A DNA stretch of 64,000 bases from Bog-756 sp963730685 (GTDB lineage: Bacteria; Actinomycetota; Acidimicrobiia; Acidimicrobiales; RAAP-2), in contig CAVSSP010000004.1 in the NCBI GenBank assembly GCA_963730685.1, forward strand, positions 992,001 to 1,056,000. The letters are read 5' to 3'. Positions 8,239 through 16,420 of the stretch are shown here, piece by piece. A program made the translations under genes and the position numbers. The notes beneath the pieces were generated by a model. The model did no database searches. It saw nothing but the letters and a program-made list of their open reading frames with translations, and was not told where the DNA came from. Numbering within the stretch: the stretch's first letter is position 1; each line of letters starts with the position of its first letter.

Positions 8239-9522
8239 GTGGCGAAGTTCGGAGACGGTGGCGATCTGGTGAAGTGCAGCTTCTGCGGCAAGTCGCAGAA
8301 GCAGGTCAAGAAGTTGATCGCCGGTCCCGGGGTCTACATCTGCGACGAGTGCATCGAGCTGTGCAACGACATCATCGCCGAGGAGCTCGCCGACACCACC
8401 GAGCTCTCGTTCGAGGAGCTCCCCAAGCCCAAAGAGATCTACGAGTTCCTGAACGACTACGTGATCGGCCAGGAGTACGCCAAGAAGATCCTGTCCGTGG
8501 CGGTCTACAACCACTACAAACGGGTTCAGGCCGGCAGCAACGCCGGCCATGACAACGACGTCGAGTTGGCCAAGTCGAACATCCTCCTGCTGGGTCCGAC
8601 CGGTTGCGGCAAGACCCTCCTGGCCCAGACGCTGGCCCGCATGCTCAACGTGCCCTTCGCCATCGCCGACGCCACCGCGCTCACCGAGGCCGGGTACGTG
8701 GGCGAGGATGTCGAGAACATCCTCTTGAAGCTGATCCAGGCGGCCGACTACGACGTCAAGCGGGCCGAGACCGGCATCATCTACATCGACGAGATCGACA
8801 AGATCGCCCGCAAGTCGGAGAACCCGTCGATCACGCGCGACGTGTCCGGCGAAGGTGTGCAGCAGGCGCTGCTGAAGATCCTCGAGGGCACCACCGCCTC
8901 GGTTCCCCCCCAGGGTGGTCGCAAGCACCCGCATCAGGAGTTCATCCAGATCGACACCACCAACATCTTGTTCATCTGCGGCGGCGCCTTCGCCGGCGTC
9001 GACTCGATCATCGAGAACCGGATCGGTCGCAAGGGGATGGGGTTCCGGGCCGAGGTGCGCAAGGCGTCCGAGCGGGACGACTCCGAGCTCCTCCGCCATG
9101 TGCTGCCCGAGGACCTGATGAAGTTCGGACTCATCCCCGAGTTCATCGGCCGCCTCCCCGTGGTGGGGGCGGTGTCCCACCTCTACAAGGAGGCGCTGAT
9201 CCGCATCCTCGTCGAGCCGAAGAACGCGCTGACCCGCCAGTACAAGCGCACCTTCGAACTGGACCACATCGAGCTCGAGCTGACCGACGACGCCCTCGAA
9301 GCGGTGGCCGAGCAGGCGCTCCTGCGGGGGACCGGCGCCCGTGGCCTGCGGGCCATACTCGAAGAGGTGCTCCTCGAGGTGATGTACGACCTGCCCAGCC
9401 GCACCGACATCTCCAAGTGCGTGGTGGACCGGGCCGTGGTGCTCGACAAGGTCCACCCGACCCTCGTGCCCCTGAACAGCCCGCCGGCCAAGTCGGCCCG
9501 CAGCCGAAGGGCTGCTTCCTGA
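8239..9522 (+). CDS. clpX: ATP-dependent Clp protease ATP-binding subunit ClpX
   Basis: A 427-residue AAA+ unfoldase. The N-terminal zinc-binding domain uses Cys13, Cys16, Cys35 and Cys38. Walker A is GPTGCGKT near residue 118 and Walker B is IIYIDEIDK. The sensor region ends in EFIGRLPVV. It feeds unfolded substrates to ClpP. GTG 8239 is chosen because AAGAGG lies upstream and translation begins immediately before the zinc domain. A long A/C-rich leader separates it from clpP, so it may have its own promoter. Confidence 0.97.
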   Translation: MAKFGDGGDLVKCSFCGKSQKQVKKLIAGPGVYICDECIELCNDIIAEELADTTELSFEELPKPKEIYEFLNDYVIGQEYAKKILSVAVYNHYKRVQAGSNAGHDNDVELAKSNILLLGPTGCGKTLLAQTLARMLNVPFAIADATALTEAGYVGEDVENILLKLIQAADYDVKRAETGIIYIDEIDKIARKSENPSITRDVSGEGVQQALLKILEGTTASVPPQGGRKHPHQEFIQIDTTNILFICGGAFAGVDSIIENRIGRKGMGFRAEVRKASERDDSELLRHVLPEDLMKFGLIPEFIGRLPVVGAVSHLYKEALIRILVEPKNALTRQYKRTFELDHIELELTDDALEAVAEQALLRGTGARGLRAILEEVLLEVMYDLPSRTDISKCVVDRAVVLDKVHPTLVPLNSPPAKSARSRRAAS

Positions 9523-9547
9523 GCAGGGGAAGCCCCCGGCGCACACG

Positions 9548-10909
9548 TTGCTCCCCCCGACCGGCCGTGTGCCGCGTCCGTTCACGAGCGTGACATTCGA
9601 CGACCTGGCCACCGCCCTGTCGTGGCTCGACGCCCACATCGACTTCGAGTCGTCCATGCCGTCGAAGCGGTCCATCCCCACGTTGGACCGGATGCGCCAG
9701 ATGGTCCACCTGCTGGGCAATCCGGAGCAGTCCTATCCCGCCGTCCACATCACGGGCACCAACGGCAAGGGGTCCACGGCGGCGATGACCACCGCGCTCT
9801 TCGGTGCCCAGGGCCTGACCGTGGGCACCTACACCAGCCCCAACCTGAGCCGGGTCAACGAGCGGATCTCCCGCAACGGTGAGCCCATCGACGACGCCGC
9901 CTTCCTCGAGGTACTCGAGTCCCTGGCGCGGCTGGAGCCCCTCATGGAGGACCCGCCCACCCGCTTCGAGCTGCTGACGGCGGCCGCGCTCACCTGGTTC
10001 GCCGACGAGGCCGTCGACGTCGCGGTCATCGAGGTGGGCCTGGGGGGCCGGTGGGACTGCACCAATGTGGTGGACGGCGAGGTGTCCGTCCTCACCAACG
10101 TGAGCTTCGACCACACCGAGGTCCTCGGCCCCACCCTCGAGGACATCGCCCGCGACAAGTCGGGCATCTTCAAGTCCGGGGGCAGGGTCGTCATCGGCGA
10201 GACGGACCCGACCCTCGTCCAGCTCCTCCGCCAGGCGGCGGGGCAGGTGGGTGCGGCCGAGGTGTGGGTGCGTGACACCGACTTCGCCTGCACGGCCAAC
10301 CGGCTGGCGGTCGGGGGACGGCTGATCGACGTGCGCACCCCCCAAGCCGCCTACGGCGAGCTGCTGGTCCCGCTGCACGGTGCCCACCAGGGAGACAACG
10401 CATCCTGTGCCCTCACGGCCGTGGAGGGCTTCTTCGGGTACCCGCTGCACGAGGACGTCGTCGAGGAGGCGTTCACCGGCGTTCGGGTGCCGGGGCGGCT
10501 CGAGGTCATCGGCCGCCATCCCCTGGTGGTGGTGGACGGTGCCCACAACGTGGCCGGGATGATCGTCCTGGCCCGGTCCCTGATCGAGGAGTTCACCGTC
10601 GAGGGCGAGGCCCAGGCCGTCGTGGGCATGCTGTCGGGCCGTGACCCGGTGGCCATGCTCGACGCCCTCCTCACCGCCGGGATCCGCTCGCTGGTCGCCT
10701 GCACCCCCCGCTCGCCCCGCGCCCTGCCCGCCGAGGTGGTGGCCGAGGCCGCCCTGGGGCTGGGAATGGACGTCACCGTGGTCGGGGCCCCGGCCGAGGC
10801 GGTGTCCCTGGCGGTGGGCCGGGCCGGTCCGGACGACCGGGTGGTGGTCTGCGGCTCGCTCTATGTCGTGGCCGACGCCAGGGAGCTGCTGGTCCACGAC
10901 CGGACGTGA
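9548..10909 (+). CDS. folC: folylpolyglutamate synthase / dihydrofolate synthase
   Basis: A protein of about 453 residues of the Mur-ligase superfamily. The P-loop is TGTNGKGS near residue 70. The second ATP/Mg site is EVGLGGRWDCTN, and the C-terminal domain has VVDGAHN. The enzyme adds glutamate to folates and may also make dihydrofolate from dihydropteroate. The start is unresolved: TTG 9548, GTG 9569 and GTG 9590 are all in frame, and homology begins after the last. It lies just downstream of clpX, with ndk following; the folC-ndk-mreB order recurs in Actinobacteria. Confidence 0.93.
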   Translation: MLPPTGRVPRPFTSVTFDDLATALSWLDAHIDFESSMPSKRSIPTLDRMRQMVHLLGNPEQSYPAVHITGTNGKGSTAAMTTALFGAQGLTVGTYTSPNLSRVNERISRNGEPIDDAAFLEVLESLARLEPLMEDPPTRFELLTAAALTWFADEAVDVAVIEVGLGGRWDCTNVVDGEVSVLTNVSFDHTEVLGPTLEDIARDKSGIFKSGGRVVIGETDPTLVQLLRQAAGQVGAAEVWVRDTDFACTANRLAVGGRLIDVRTPQAAYGELLVPLHGAHQGDNASCALTAVEGFFGYPLHEDVVEEAFTGVRVPGRLEVIGRHPLVVVDGAHNVAGMIVLARSLIEEFTVEGEAQAVVGMLSGRDPVAMLDALLTAGIRSLVACTPRSPRALPAEVVAEAALGLGMDVTVVGAPAEAVSLAVGRAGPDDRVVVCGSLYVVADARELLVHDRT

Positions 10910-10946
10910 GCCGGACCCCGGGCCGACCCGGGTGCCGACGGTAGGT

Positions 10947-10975
10947 CTGACACCGGTGGGGCGGTCGGCTAGCCT
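10947..10975 (+). promoter_or_regulatory. ndk promoter: CTGACA - 17 - TAGCCT, 9 bases from GTG
   Basis: A -35-like CTGACA (10947-10952) and a -10 TAGCCT (10970-10975) are separated by exactly 17 bases. The GTG of ndk begins nine bases after the -10. This is one of the two most complete promoters of the short-leader type in the window. Confidence 0.65.
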
Positions 10976-10984
10976 GCCTGCCTC

Positions 10985-11395
10985 GTGGAGCGCACACTGG
11001 TCATCTGCAAGCCGGACGCCGTGGAACGGGGCCTCGTGGGCGAGGTCGTCAGCCGGATCGAGCGGCGGGGGCTGCGGCTGGTGGCCGCCGATCTCCGGAC
11101 CGTGACGAAGGAGCTGGCGGAGCGCCACTATGCCGAGCACCAGGGCAAGCCCTTCTTCGACGATCTGGTGGCGTTCATCACCCGCTCCCCGGTGATGGTC
11201 CTGGTCGTGGAGGGCCCCGACGGCGTCCACAAGGTGGTCCGGACCATGATGGGGTCCACCAACCCCGCCGAGGCGCTCCCGGGCACCATCCGCGGTGACC
11301 TGGCCATCGAGATGAGTGAGAACGTCATCCACGGCTCCGATTCGCCCGAGTCGGCCCGCCGGGAGATCGGCATCTTCTACCCCGATCTGGCCTGA
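10985..11395 (+). CDS. ndk: nucleoside diphosphate kinase
   Basis: A 136-residue protein of standard length. The N-terminus ERTLVICKPDAV contains the conserved Lys, and the phospho-accepting His116 sits in NVIHGSDS. The enzyme balances NTP pools by moving gamma-phosphate through the phosphohistidine. It starts with GTG and lacks a Shine-Dalgarno sequence. The promoter lies so close that the mRNA should have at most about three untranslated bases. Confidence 0.97.
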   Translation: MERTLVICKPDAVERGLVGEVVSRIERRGLRLVAADLRTVTKELAERHYAEHQGKPFFDDLVAFITRSPVMVLVVEGPDGVHKVVRTMMGSTNPAEALPGTIRGDLAIEMSENVIHGSDSPESARREIGIFYPDLA

Positions 11396-11424
11396 GGCCC
11401 CAAGGGCAGCTGCATGGGGCGCCC

Positions 11425-11453
11425 TTGTGCCTACCCTCCGATTCCCGTAGCCT
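11425..11453 (+). promoter_or_regulatory. promoter of the mreB leader ORF: TTGTGC - 17 - TAGCCT
   Basis: TTGTGC (11425-11430) and TAGCCT (11448-11453) are 17 bases apart. An ATG follows nine bases later at 11463. The -10 hexamer, the spacer and the distance to the start codon are identical to those of the ndk promoter. Confidence 0.6.
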
Positions 11454-11462
11454 GACAGGGAC

Positions 11463-11561
11463 ATGCCGCGTAAGGTGCTGTGCGTGTACGTCGGATTCCC
11501 CGTCGCCGCACGCGCCCTGGCGCAGTCCCGATCCATTATTGACGGAGGAGTGCATCTCTGA
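11463..11561 (+). CDS. 32-residue leader ORF overlapping mreB
   Basis: An ATG nine bases after a -10 hexamer opens a 32-codon frame beginning MPRKVLCVYVG. Its TGA shares its last base with the A of the mreB ATG (TGATG at 11559-11563). The mreB Shine-Dalgarno sequence (GGAGGAG) lies inside the last codons of the small frame. This arrangement suits translational coupling: ribosomes finishing the leader would reinitiate on mreB. No homolog is recognised and the peptide itself may have no function. It could also be chance in a 100-base untranslated leader. Confidence 0.5.
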   Translation: MPRKVLCVYVGFPVAARALAQSRSIIDGGVHL

Positions 11562-12592
11562 TGCGCGACAACAGTTTCTCTCTTCTCGGCCGCGACATGG
11601 CTGTCGACCTCGGAACCGCAAACACCCTGGTCTACGTACGCGGACGGGGCATCGTGCTGAACGAGCCCTCGGTGGTGGCGGTCAACGTCAAAGACGGCCG
11701 ACCCCTGGCCGTCGGCGCCGAGGCCAAGCGGATGATCGGCCGCACGCCCAGCCACATCCAGGCCATCAGGCCGTTGAAGGACGGGGTCATCGCCGACTTC
11801 GAGATCTGCGAGAAGATGCTGCGGTACTTCATCCACCGCGTCCACCAGCGCCGCTTCGCCAAGCCCCGGATGGTCATCTGCGTGCCGTCGGGGATCACCG
11901 GCGTCGAGCAGCGGGCCGTCATGGAGGCCGCCGAATACGCCGGCGCCCGCAAGGCCTACATCATCGAGGAGCCGATGGCCGCGGCCATCGGGGCCGGACT
12001 GCCCGTGCACGAGCCGACCGGCAACATGGTCGTCGACATCGGTGGCGGCACCACCGAGGTGGCGGTCATCTCCCTGGGCGGCATCGTGACCAGCCAGTCG
12101 ATCCGCATCGGCGGTGACGAGCTCGACGAGGCCATCGTCTCCTTCGTGAAGAAGGAGTACAGCCTGGCCCTCGGCGAGCGCACCGCCGAGGAGATCAAGA
12201 TCGCCCTCGGTTCGGCCTACGAGCTCGAAGAGGAGCTGCATGCGGAGATCCGCGGGCGGGACCTCGTCACGGGGTTGCCGAAGACGGTGGTCATCTCGAC
12301 CCAGGAGATCCGCAAGTCGATCGAGGAGCCGGTGTCGGCCATCGTCGACGCGGTGAAGGTGACGCTCGATCGCACTCCTCCCGAGCTGGCCGCCGACATC
12401 ATGGAGCAGGGCATCGTGCTCACCGGTGGTGGGGCGCTGCTCCACGGGCTGGACAGCCGTCTCACCCAGGAGACCGGCATGCCCATCGTGGTGGCACGCG
12501 ACCCCCTCAACTGCGTCGCCATCGGCAGCGGGCAGTGCCTCGAGGAATTCGAGGCCCTCAAGCAGGTCCTCATCACCTCCTCGGCTCGCTGA
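11561..12592 (+). CDS. mreB: rod-shape-determining actin homolog MreB
   Basis: A 343-residue MreB/Mbl-type actin. Phosphate-1 motif MAVDLGTANT, phosphate-2 motif VVDIGGGTTEVAV and the adenosine motif GIVLTGGGALL are all present. It polymerises under the membrane and steers the elongasome for lateral wall synthesis. It has a strong Shine-Dalgarno sequence (GGAGGAG) and overlaps the stop of a short upstream reading frame. It starts mreB-mreC-mreD-mrdA, so a rod shape with MreB-guided elongation is expected, unlike mycobacteria and corynebacteria that lack mreB. Confidence 0.97.
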   Translation: MRDNSFSLLGRDMAVDLGTANTLVYVRGRGIVLNEPSVVAVNVKDGRPLAVGAEAKRMIGRTPSHIQAIRPLKDGVIADFEICEKMLRYFIHRVHQRRFAKPRMVICVPSGITGVEQRAVMEAAEYAGARKAYIIEEPMAAAIGAGLPVHEPTGNMVVDIGGGTTEVAVISLGGIVTSQSIRIGGDELDEAIVSFVKKEYSLALGERTAEEIKIALGSAYELEEELHAEIRGRDLVTGLPKTVVISTQEIRKSIEEPVSAIVDAVKVTLDRTPPELAADIMEQGIVLTGGGALLHGLDSRLTQETGMPIVVARDPLNCVAIGSGQCLEEFEALKQVLITSSAR

Positions 12593-12614
12593 TCGACCGG
12601 AGGGCAGGTCACTC

Positions 12615-13469
12615 GTGGCGTCGTCGCGGCGCTACCGCCGCCCTCGCACGACACTCCTGCTGCTGGTATTGGCATCGATCACCATCATCACCCTGGACGC
12701 CCGCGGCGGGTTCCACCGCGTCACCTCGGGGTTCCGGTCGGTGGCCTCGGACGCCTTCGCCCCCGTCCGCGGCGGGATCGACGACATCATCGAGCCCATC
12801 GGGAGCTTCCTGGCCGGCTCGGTCCACTACGGGGCGGTCCGTCAGCAGAACCAGAAGCTCCAGGCCGAGATCGACCACCTGAAGCAGCAGGCGCAGTCCC
12901 AACAGGACGTCGACCAGCAGATGAAGCAGCTGACGGCACTGTTGAACCTGCCGTTCCTGGGCAACCTGCAGACGGTTCCCGCCGAGGTGACCGACTTCGG
13001 GACCAGTGACTTCGCCGCCACCATCGATATCAGCGTGGGCCGCGACCAGGGCGTCCAGCTCAACATGCCGGTGGTGGGGACGTCGGACGGATCCCAGGGG
13101 GGACTGGTGGGCCAGGTGGTCCAGGCCAACCACAACTCGGCCACGGTGCGCCTGATCACCGACGGCCAGTCCGCCGTGGGCGTCCGCTACGGACCGGGGG
13201 GCAATTCGGTGGCCGTGCTCACCGGTGCGGGCGCGGGCAAACCCCTGGCCGCCGACCTGGTCCCCTCGAACACGCCCCTTGTCGACGGCCAGATCTTCAC
13301 CACCAGCGGGCTGGCCGACGCCTCCTATCCGGCGGGGATCCCGGTGGCCCAGGTCGTCTCCCACCGCAACGGACTGACGTCGTCCCAGGAGACGGTGTCG
13401 TTGGTGCCGGTGGCCGACCTGGCCCATCTCCGCTACGTCTCGGTGGTCCTCTGGGGCCCGTCCTCGTGA
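12615..13469 (+). CDS. mreC: rod-shape-determining protein MreC
   Basis: A 284-residue protein with one N-terminal membrane helix (TTLLLLVLASITIITLDA). A coiled coil rich in Gln and Lys spans about residues 75-110, followed by the two beta-barrel domains of MreC (motif VGQVVQANHNSATVRLITD). It is anchored outside the membrane and activates PBP2. GTG 12615 is taken because GGAGGG lies about ten bases upstream. It is 22 bases downstream of mreB. Confidence 0.93.
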   Translation: MASSRRYRRPRTTLLLLVLASITIITLDARGGFHRVTSGFRSVASDAFAPVRGGIDDIIEPIGSFLAGSVHYGAVRQQNQKLQAEIDHLKQQAQSQQDVDQQMKQLTALLNLPFLGNLQTVPAEVTDFGTSDFAATIDISVGRDQGVQLNMPVVGTSDGSQGGLVGQVVQANHNSATVRLITDGQSAVGVRYGPGGNSVAVLTGAGAGKPLAADLVPSNTPLVDGQIFTTSGLADASYPAGIPVAQVVSHRNGLTSSQETVSLVPVADLAHLRYVSVVLWGPSS

Positions 13470-13521
13470 GGGGCCTTCGCCCGGTTGCCGGCCCGGCGAC
13501 CGGGCCCTCGGGTGGGGGCCG

Positions 13522-14058
13522 GTGACCACGCGGGTAGCGGTCCGGGCCGGCCTGGTCATCGTGCTCTTCGTCGTCGTCCAGCAGACCTTGATGCTGGACC
13601 TCCGGGTGGGCGGGGTCCATCCGGACATCATGATCCTGCTCCCCATCGTGGCCGGGCTGGTCGGCGGCCCGTCCCGTGGTGCGTCGATGGGGTTCGCGGC
13701 CGGACTGGTGGCCGACCTCTTCCTGCCCACCCCGTTCGGCCTGTCGGCGCTGGTGGCCACCCTGATCGGCTTCGCCGTCGGCGTGGCCACCCTGGCGCTC
13801 GACCGGACCAGCCGGTGGCTGCCGGTGGTCGCCGCCCTCGGGGGGAGTGCCGTCTACGAGATCGTCTACGCCCTGCTCGGATCGGTGTTGGGCCAGCCCC
13901 AGATGGTCCACGTCGACCTGCTCCGGGTGGTCGTGGTGGTGTCCCTCACCAATGCCGTCCTGGCCGTCCCCGCCGTCCGGCTGGTGAACTGGGCCCTGCC
14001 GGCGGCATCCACCGAGGGCGTCCCCACCTCCCCGCTGTCGTCGGGCGGACCCCGGTGA
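13522..14058 (+). CDS. mreD: rod-shape-determining protein MreD
   Basis: A 178-residue integral membrane protein with about five hydrophobic segments. The family motif HPDIMILLPIVAGL is followed by GFAAGLVADLF, the (S/G)xxxGxxxDL pattern of MreD. It bridges MreC and the elongation machinery in the membrane. It starts with GTG and has a short polar C-terminal tail. The position between mreC and mrdA supports the call. Confidence 0.9.
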   Translation: MTTRVAVRAGLVIVLFVVVQQTLMLDLRVGGVHPDIMILLPIVAGLVGGPSRGASMGFAAGLVADLFLPTPFGLSALVATLIGFAVGVATLALDRTSRWLPVVAALGGSAVYEIVYALLGSVLGQPQMVHVDLLRVVVVVSLTNAVLAVPAVRLVNWALPAASTEGVPTSPLSSGGPR

Positions 14059-14125
14059 GGCGGCGGCCCGGGCGATCCCGGTGAGCCCTCTGGCCGCCCG
14101 CTGCCCATTCGGGGCCCGGGGTTGG

Positions 14126-14131
14126 GATACT
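14126..14131 (+). promoter_or_regulatory. -10 GATACT for mrdA, 8 bases from GTG
   Basis: GATACT (one mismatch to TATACT) ends eight bases before the GTG at 14140. This suggests mrdA can be transcribed separately from mreBCD with almost no leader. Confidence 0.5.
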
Positions 14132-14139
14132 GAGGCGCT

Positions 14140-16371
14140 GTGAGTCGATCGCTACGCCACCCCTTCGGGGGATCGCGCCACTATCTCCGGCCCGAAAAAG
14201 ACCGGCGGTCCCGCCCGAAGAAGGCCAGACAGCCGAAGATCCACCAGAACCGCTTCTCGGTGGAGTCGGTGCTGGACGCGCCCGACTCGAACGCGGCGCG
14301 TCCCGGGCTGCGCCTGCGGATCACCGGACTGATCGTGCTCGCCCTCTTCGGGGTACTGGGCCTGCGGCTGTGGGCCCTCACCGTGCTCCAGGCCCCTGCC
14401 GCCGCCCAGGCCGTCAACGCCAACCAGATCAGGGTCGTCCCGGTGGAGCCGAACCGCGGCCTCATCCTCGACCGGTACGGGAACCCGCTGGTGAACAACG
14501 AGGTGGTCGAGCAGATCACGCTGTCGCGGGTGGCCGCCACCCAACACCCTGAAGTGGTGGGCCGGCTGGCCGCGCTGCTCGGGGAGACCACCGCCCAGGT
14601 GGTCGCCTCCATCAACGACAAACAGAACAGCATCTACAAGCCCGTCCCGGTGATGTCCGACGCCTCGATGGCCGACATCCTCTACATCCGGGAGCACCAG
14701 GACGACTTCCCCGGGGTGACCTCGGTCGCCACCACCGAGCGCCAGTACCCCCAGGGCGAGCTGCCCGGTCCGGCCGCCGGCACCTATCCGGCGGCCCAGA
14801 GCCTCGGGTACGTCGGGACCATCAACAGCACCGAGCTCCAGTCGCGCGCCTCCCAGGGCTACCAGGCCGGTGACGCCTTCGGTCAGTCCGGCCTCGAGTA
14901 CCAGTACGAGTCCGAGTTGCGGGGCACCCCCGGCCGGCAGGAGCTGGAGGTGAACCCCAAGGGACAGGTGGTCGGCACCCTCCGGTCCTCGCCGGCGACG
15001 GCGGGCGACAACGTGGTCACCAACCTCGACACCAACCTGCAACAGGTGGCCGACAACGCCCTGGCCAGCCAGATCCAGAACCTGAAGGACAACCCGGCCA
15101 ACTACGACAAGCAGTGCAACAACGGTGCCGGGTGCCAGCCCGACCCGACCGGGGGCGCGGTGGTGGTCATGAGCCCCCAGACCGGTGCCGTCTACGCCCT
15201 GTCGTCCTACCCCAGCTACAACCCGATGGTCTGGGTGGGAGGCATCTCGACCGCCGAGTACGCCGCCCTGTCGGCCCCCGCCAACAACGAGCCGCTGATC
15301 AACCGGACCATCGACGGCCTGTACACACCGGGGTCGACCTTCAAGCTCAACACGGCGACGGCCGCCCTCGACACCGGGCTGTGGGCGCCGGGCCAGTACT
15401 ACGACGACACCGGCACCTTCAAGGTTCGGAACTGCCAGTACCAGAGCACGACGTGCAACTTCCACAACAGCGAGGGGGACGGCGGGTTCGGCGAGATCAA
15501 CATCTCCACCGCCATCACCGTGTCGAGCGACGACTTCTTCTACAACCTGGGCGACCTGTTCTACGACGCCAGCGCCCAGTACGGGCAGACCCCCATCCAG
15601 GACCAGGCCGCCCAGTACGGGCTGGGGGCACTGACCGGCATCGACCTGCCCGGTGAGTCGAACCAGACCCGGGTCGACAGCCAGGCCGAACGGCTGAAGC
15701 TCCACGCCGAGAGCCCGAAGGGCTTCCCCAACACCACCTGGACCGCCGGTGACAACGTGGAGATGGCGTTCGGGCAGGGGGCGACCGTCATCACGCCCAT
15801 CGAGCAGGCCGTGGCCTACTCCACCTTCGCCAACGGGGGGACCCGGTACGCCCCCCAGGTGGCGGCGGCGATCATCTCGCCGGCCGGCAAGGTGGTCAAG
15901 AAGGTCACCCCCCAGGTGACGGGTCACGTCAACCTGCCCCCGTCGACCTACCAACCGCTCCTCACCGGGTTCGAAGGGGTCATCAACGACACCGGGGGCA
16001 CGGCGTCCTCGGTGGCCAGCCTCAAGAACTTCCCCGGAGGCCTGGCCGGCAAGACCGGCACCGCCGACACCGAAGCCGGCAAGGAGCCCACCGGTTGGTT
16101 CGTCGGGTGGGGTCCGGATGCCAATCCCCAGTACGTCGTGGTCTGTGTGATCGACCAGGCCGGCTTCGGTGCCACCGCCGCCGCTCCGGTGGTGGGCCAG
16201 ATCTTCACCTACCTGGCCTCCCACCCGGTCACTGCCCCGGCCATCCCCCCTGGTCAGAGCGTCATCCAGAACCCCAAAGCGGTCAAGCTGCCTTCGACCT
16301 CGCCGACCACCACCACCACACCGGGGTCCACGTCCTCGTCGACGTCCACCCCCGGAGGCACCACCGGCTGA
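14140..16371 (+). CDS. mrdA: penicillin-binding protein 2 (elongasome transpeptidase)
   Basis: A 743-residue class B PBP. A basic cytoplasmic tail of about 60 residues precedes one membrane helix (ITGLIVLALFGVLGLRLWAL). The dimerisation region begins at EPNRGLILDRYGNPL. The transpeptidase domain has Ser399 in STFK, SSD at 462-464 in the motif-2 position (Asp where many PBPs have Asn), and KTG at 638-640. A Ser/Thr/Pro tail ends the protein. It cross-links peptidoglycan with MreBCD and RodA. RodA is not encoded next to it, which is unusual. Confidence 0.94.
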   Translation: MSRSLRHPFGGSRHYLRPEKDRRSRPKKARQPKIHQNRFSVESVLDAPDSNAARPGLRLRITGLIVLALFGVLGLRLWALTVLQAPAAAQAVNANQIRVVPVEPNRGLILDRYGNPLVNNEVVEQITLSRVAATQHPEVVGRLAALLGETTAQVVASINDKQNSIYKPVPVMSDASMADILYIREHQDDFPGVTSVATTERQYPQGELPGPAAGTYPAAQSLGYVGTINSTELQSRASQGYQAGDAFGQSGLEYQYESELRGTPGRQELEVNPKGQVVGTLRSSPATAGDNVVTNLDTNLQQVADNALASQIQNLKDNPANYDKQCNNGAGCQPDPTGGAVVVMSPQTGAVYALSSYPSYNPMVWVGGISTAEYAALSAPANNEPLINRTIDGLYTPGSTFKLNTATAALDTGLWAPGQYYDDTGTFKVRNCQYQSTTCNFHNSEGDGGFGEINISTAITVSSDDFFYNLGDLFYDASAQYGQTPIQDQAAQYGLGALTGIDLPGESNQTRVDSQAERLKLHAESPKGFPNTTWTAGDNVEMAFGQGATVITPIEQAVAYSTFANGGTRYAPQVAAAIISPAGKVVKKVTPQVTGHVNLPPSTYQPLLTGFEGVINDTGGTASSVASLKNFPGGLAGKTGTADTEAGKEPTGWFVGWGPDANPQYVVVCVIDQAGFGATAAAPVVGQIFTYLASHPVTAPAIPPGQSVIQNPKAVKLPSTSPTTTTTPGSTSSSTSTPGGTTG

Positions 16372-16404
16372 GCGTCCTGGTCCGGGCCGCGCACGCACGG
16401 GCCC

Positions 16405-16410
16405 TAGGAT
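16405..16410 (+). promoter_or_regulatory. -10 TAGGAT for the radical SAM gene, 10 bases from ATG
   Basis: TAGGAT overlaps an upstream in-frame ATG (16409), which makes that start unlikely and favours ATG 16421 ten bases downstream. A purine run lies between the two. Confidence 0.5.
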
Positions 16411-16420
16411 GAAGGGGGAA

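Noticed and set aside
9143..12445. 1100-codon open frame on the minus strand over clpX-folC-ndk-mreB
   Set aside because: It is antisense to four well-recognised genes. Its Gly/His/Leu-rich composition is what a GC-rich codon pattern gives on the opposite strand. No domain is visible.
16409..16420. ATG 16409 as start of the radical SAM gene
   Set aside because: The codon lies within the TAGGAT -10 hexamer, so it could not be on the mRNA made from that promoter; homology begins after 16421.
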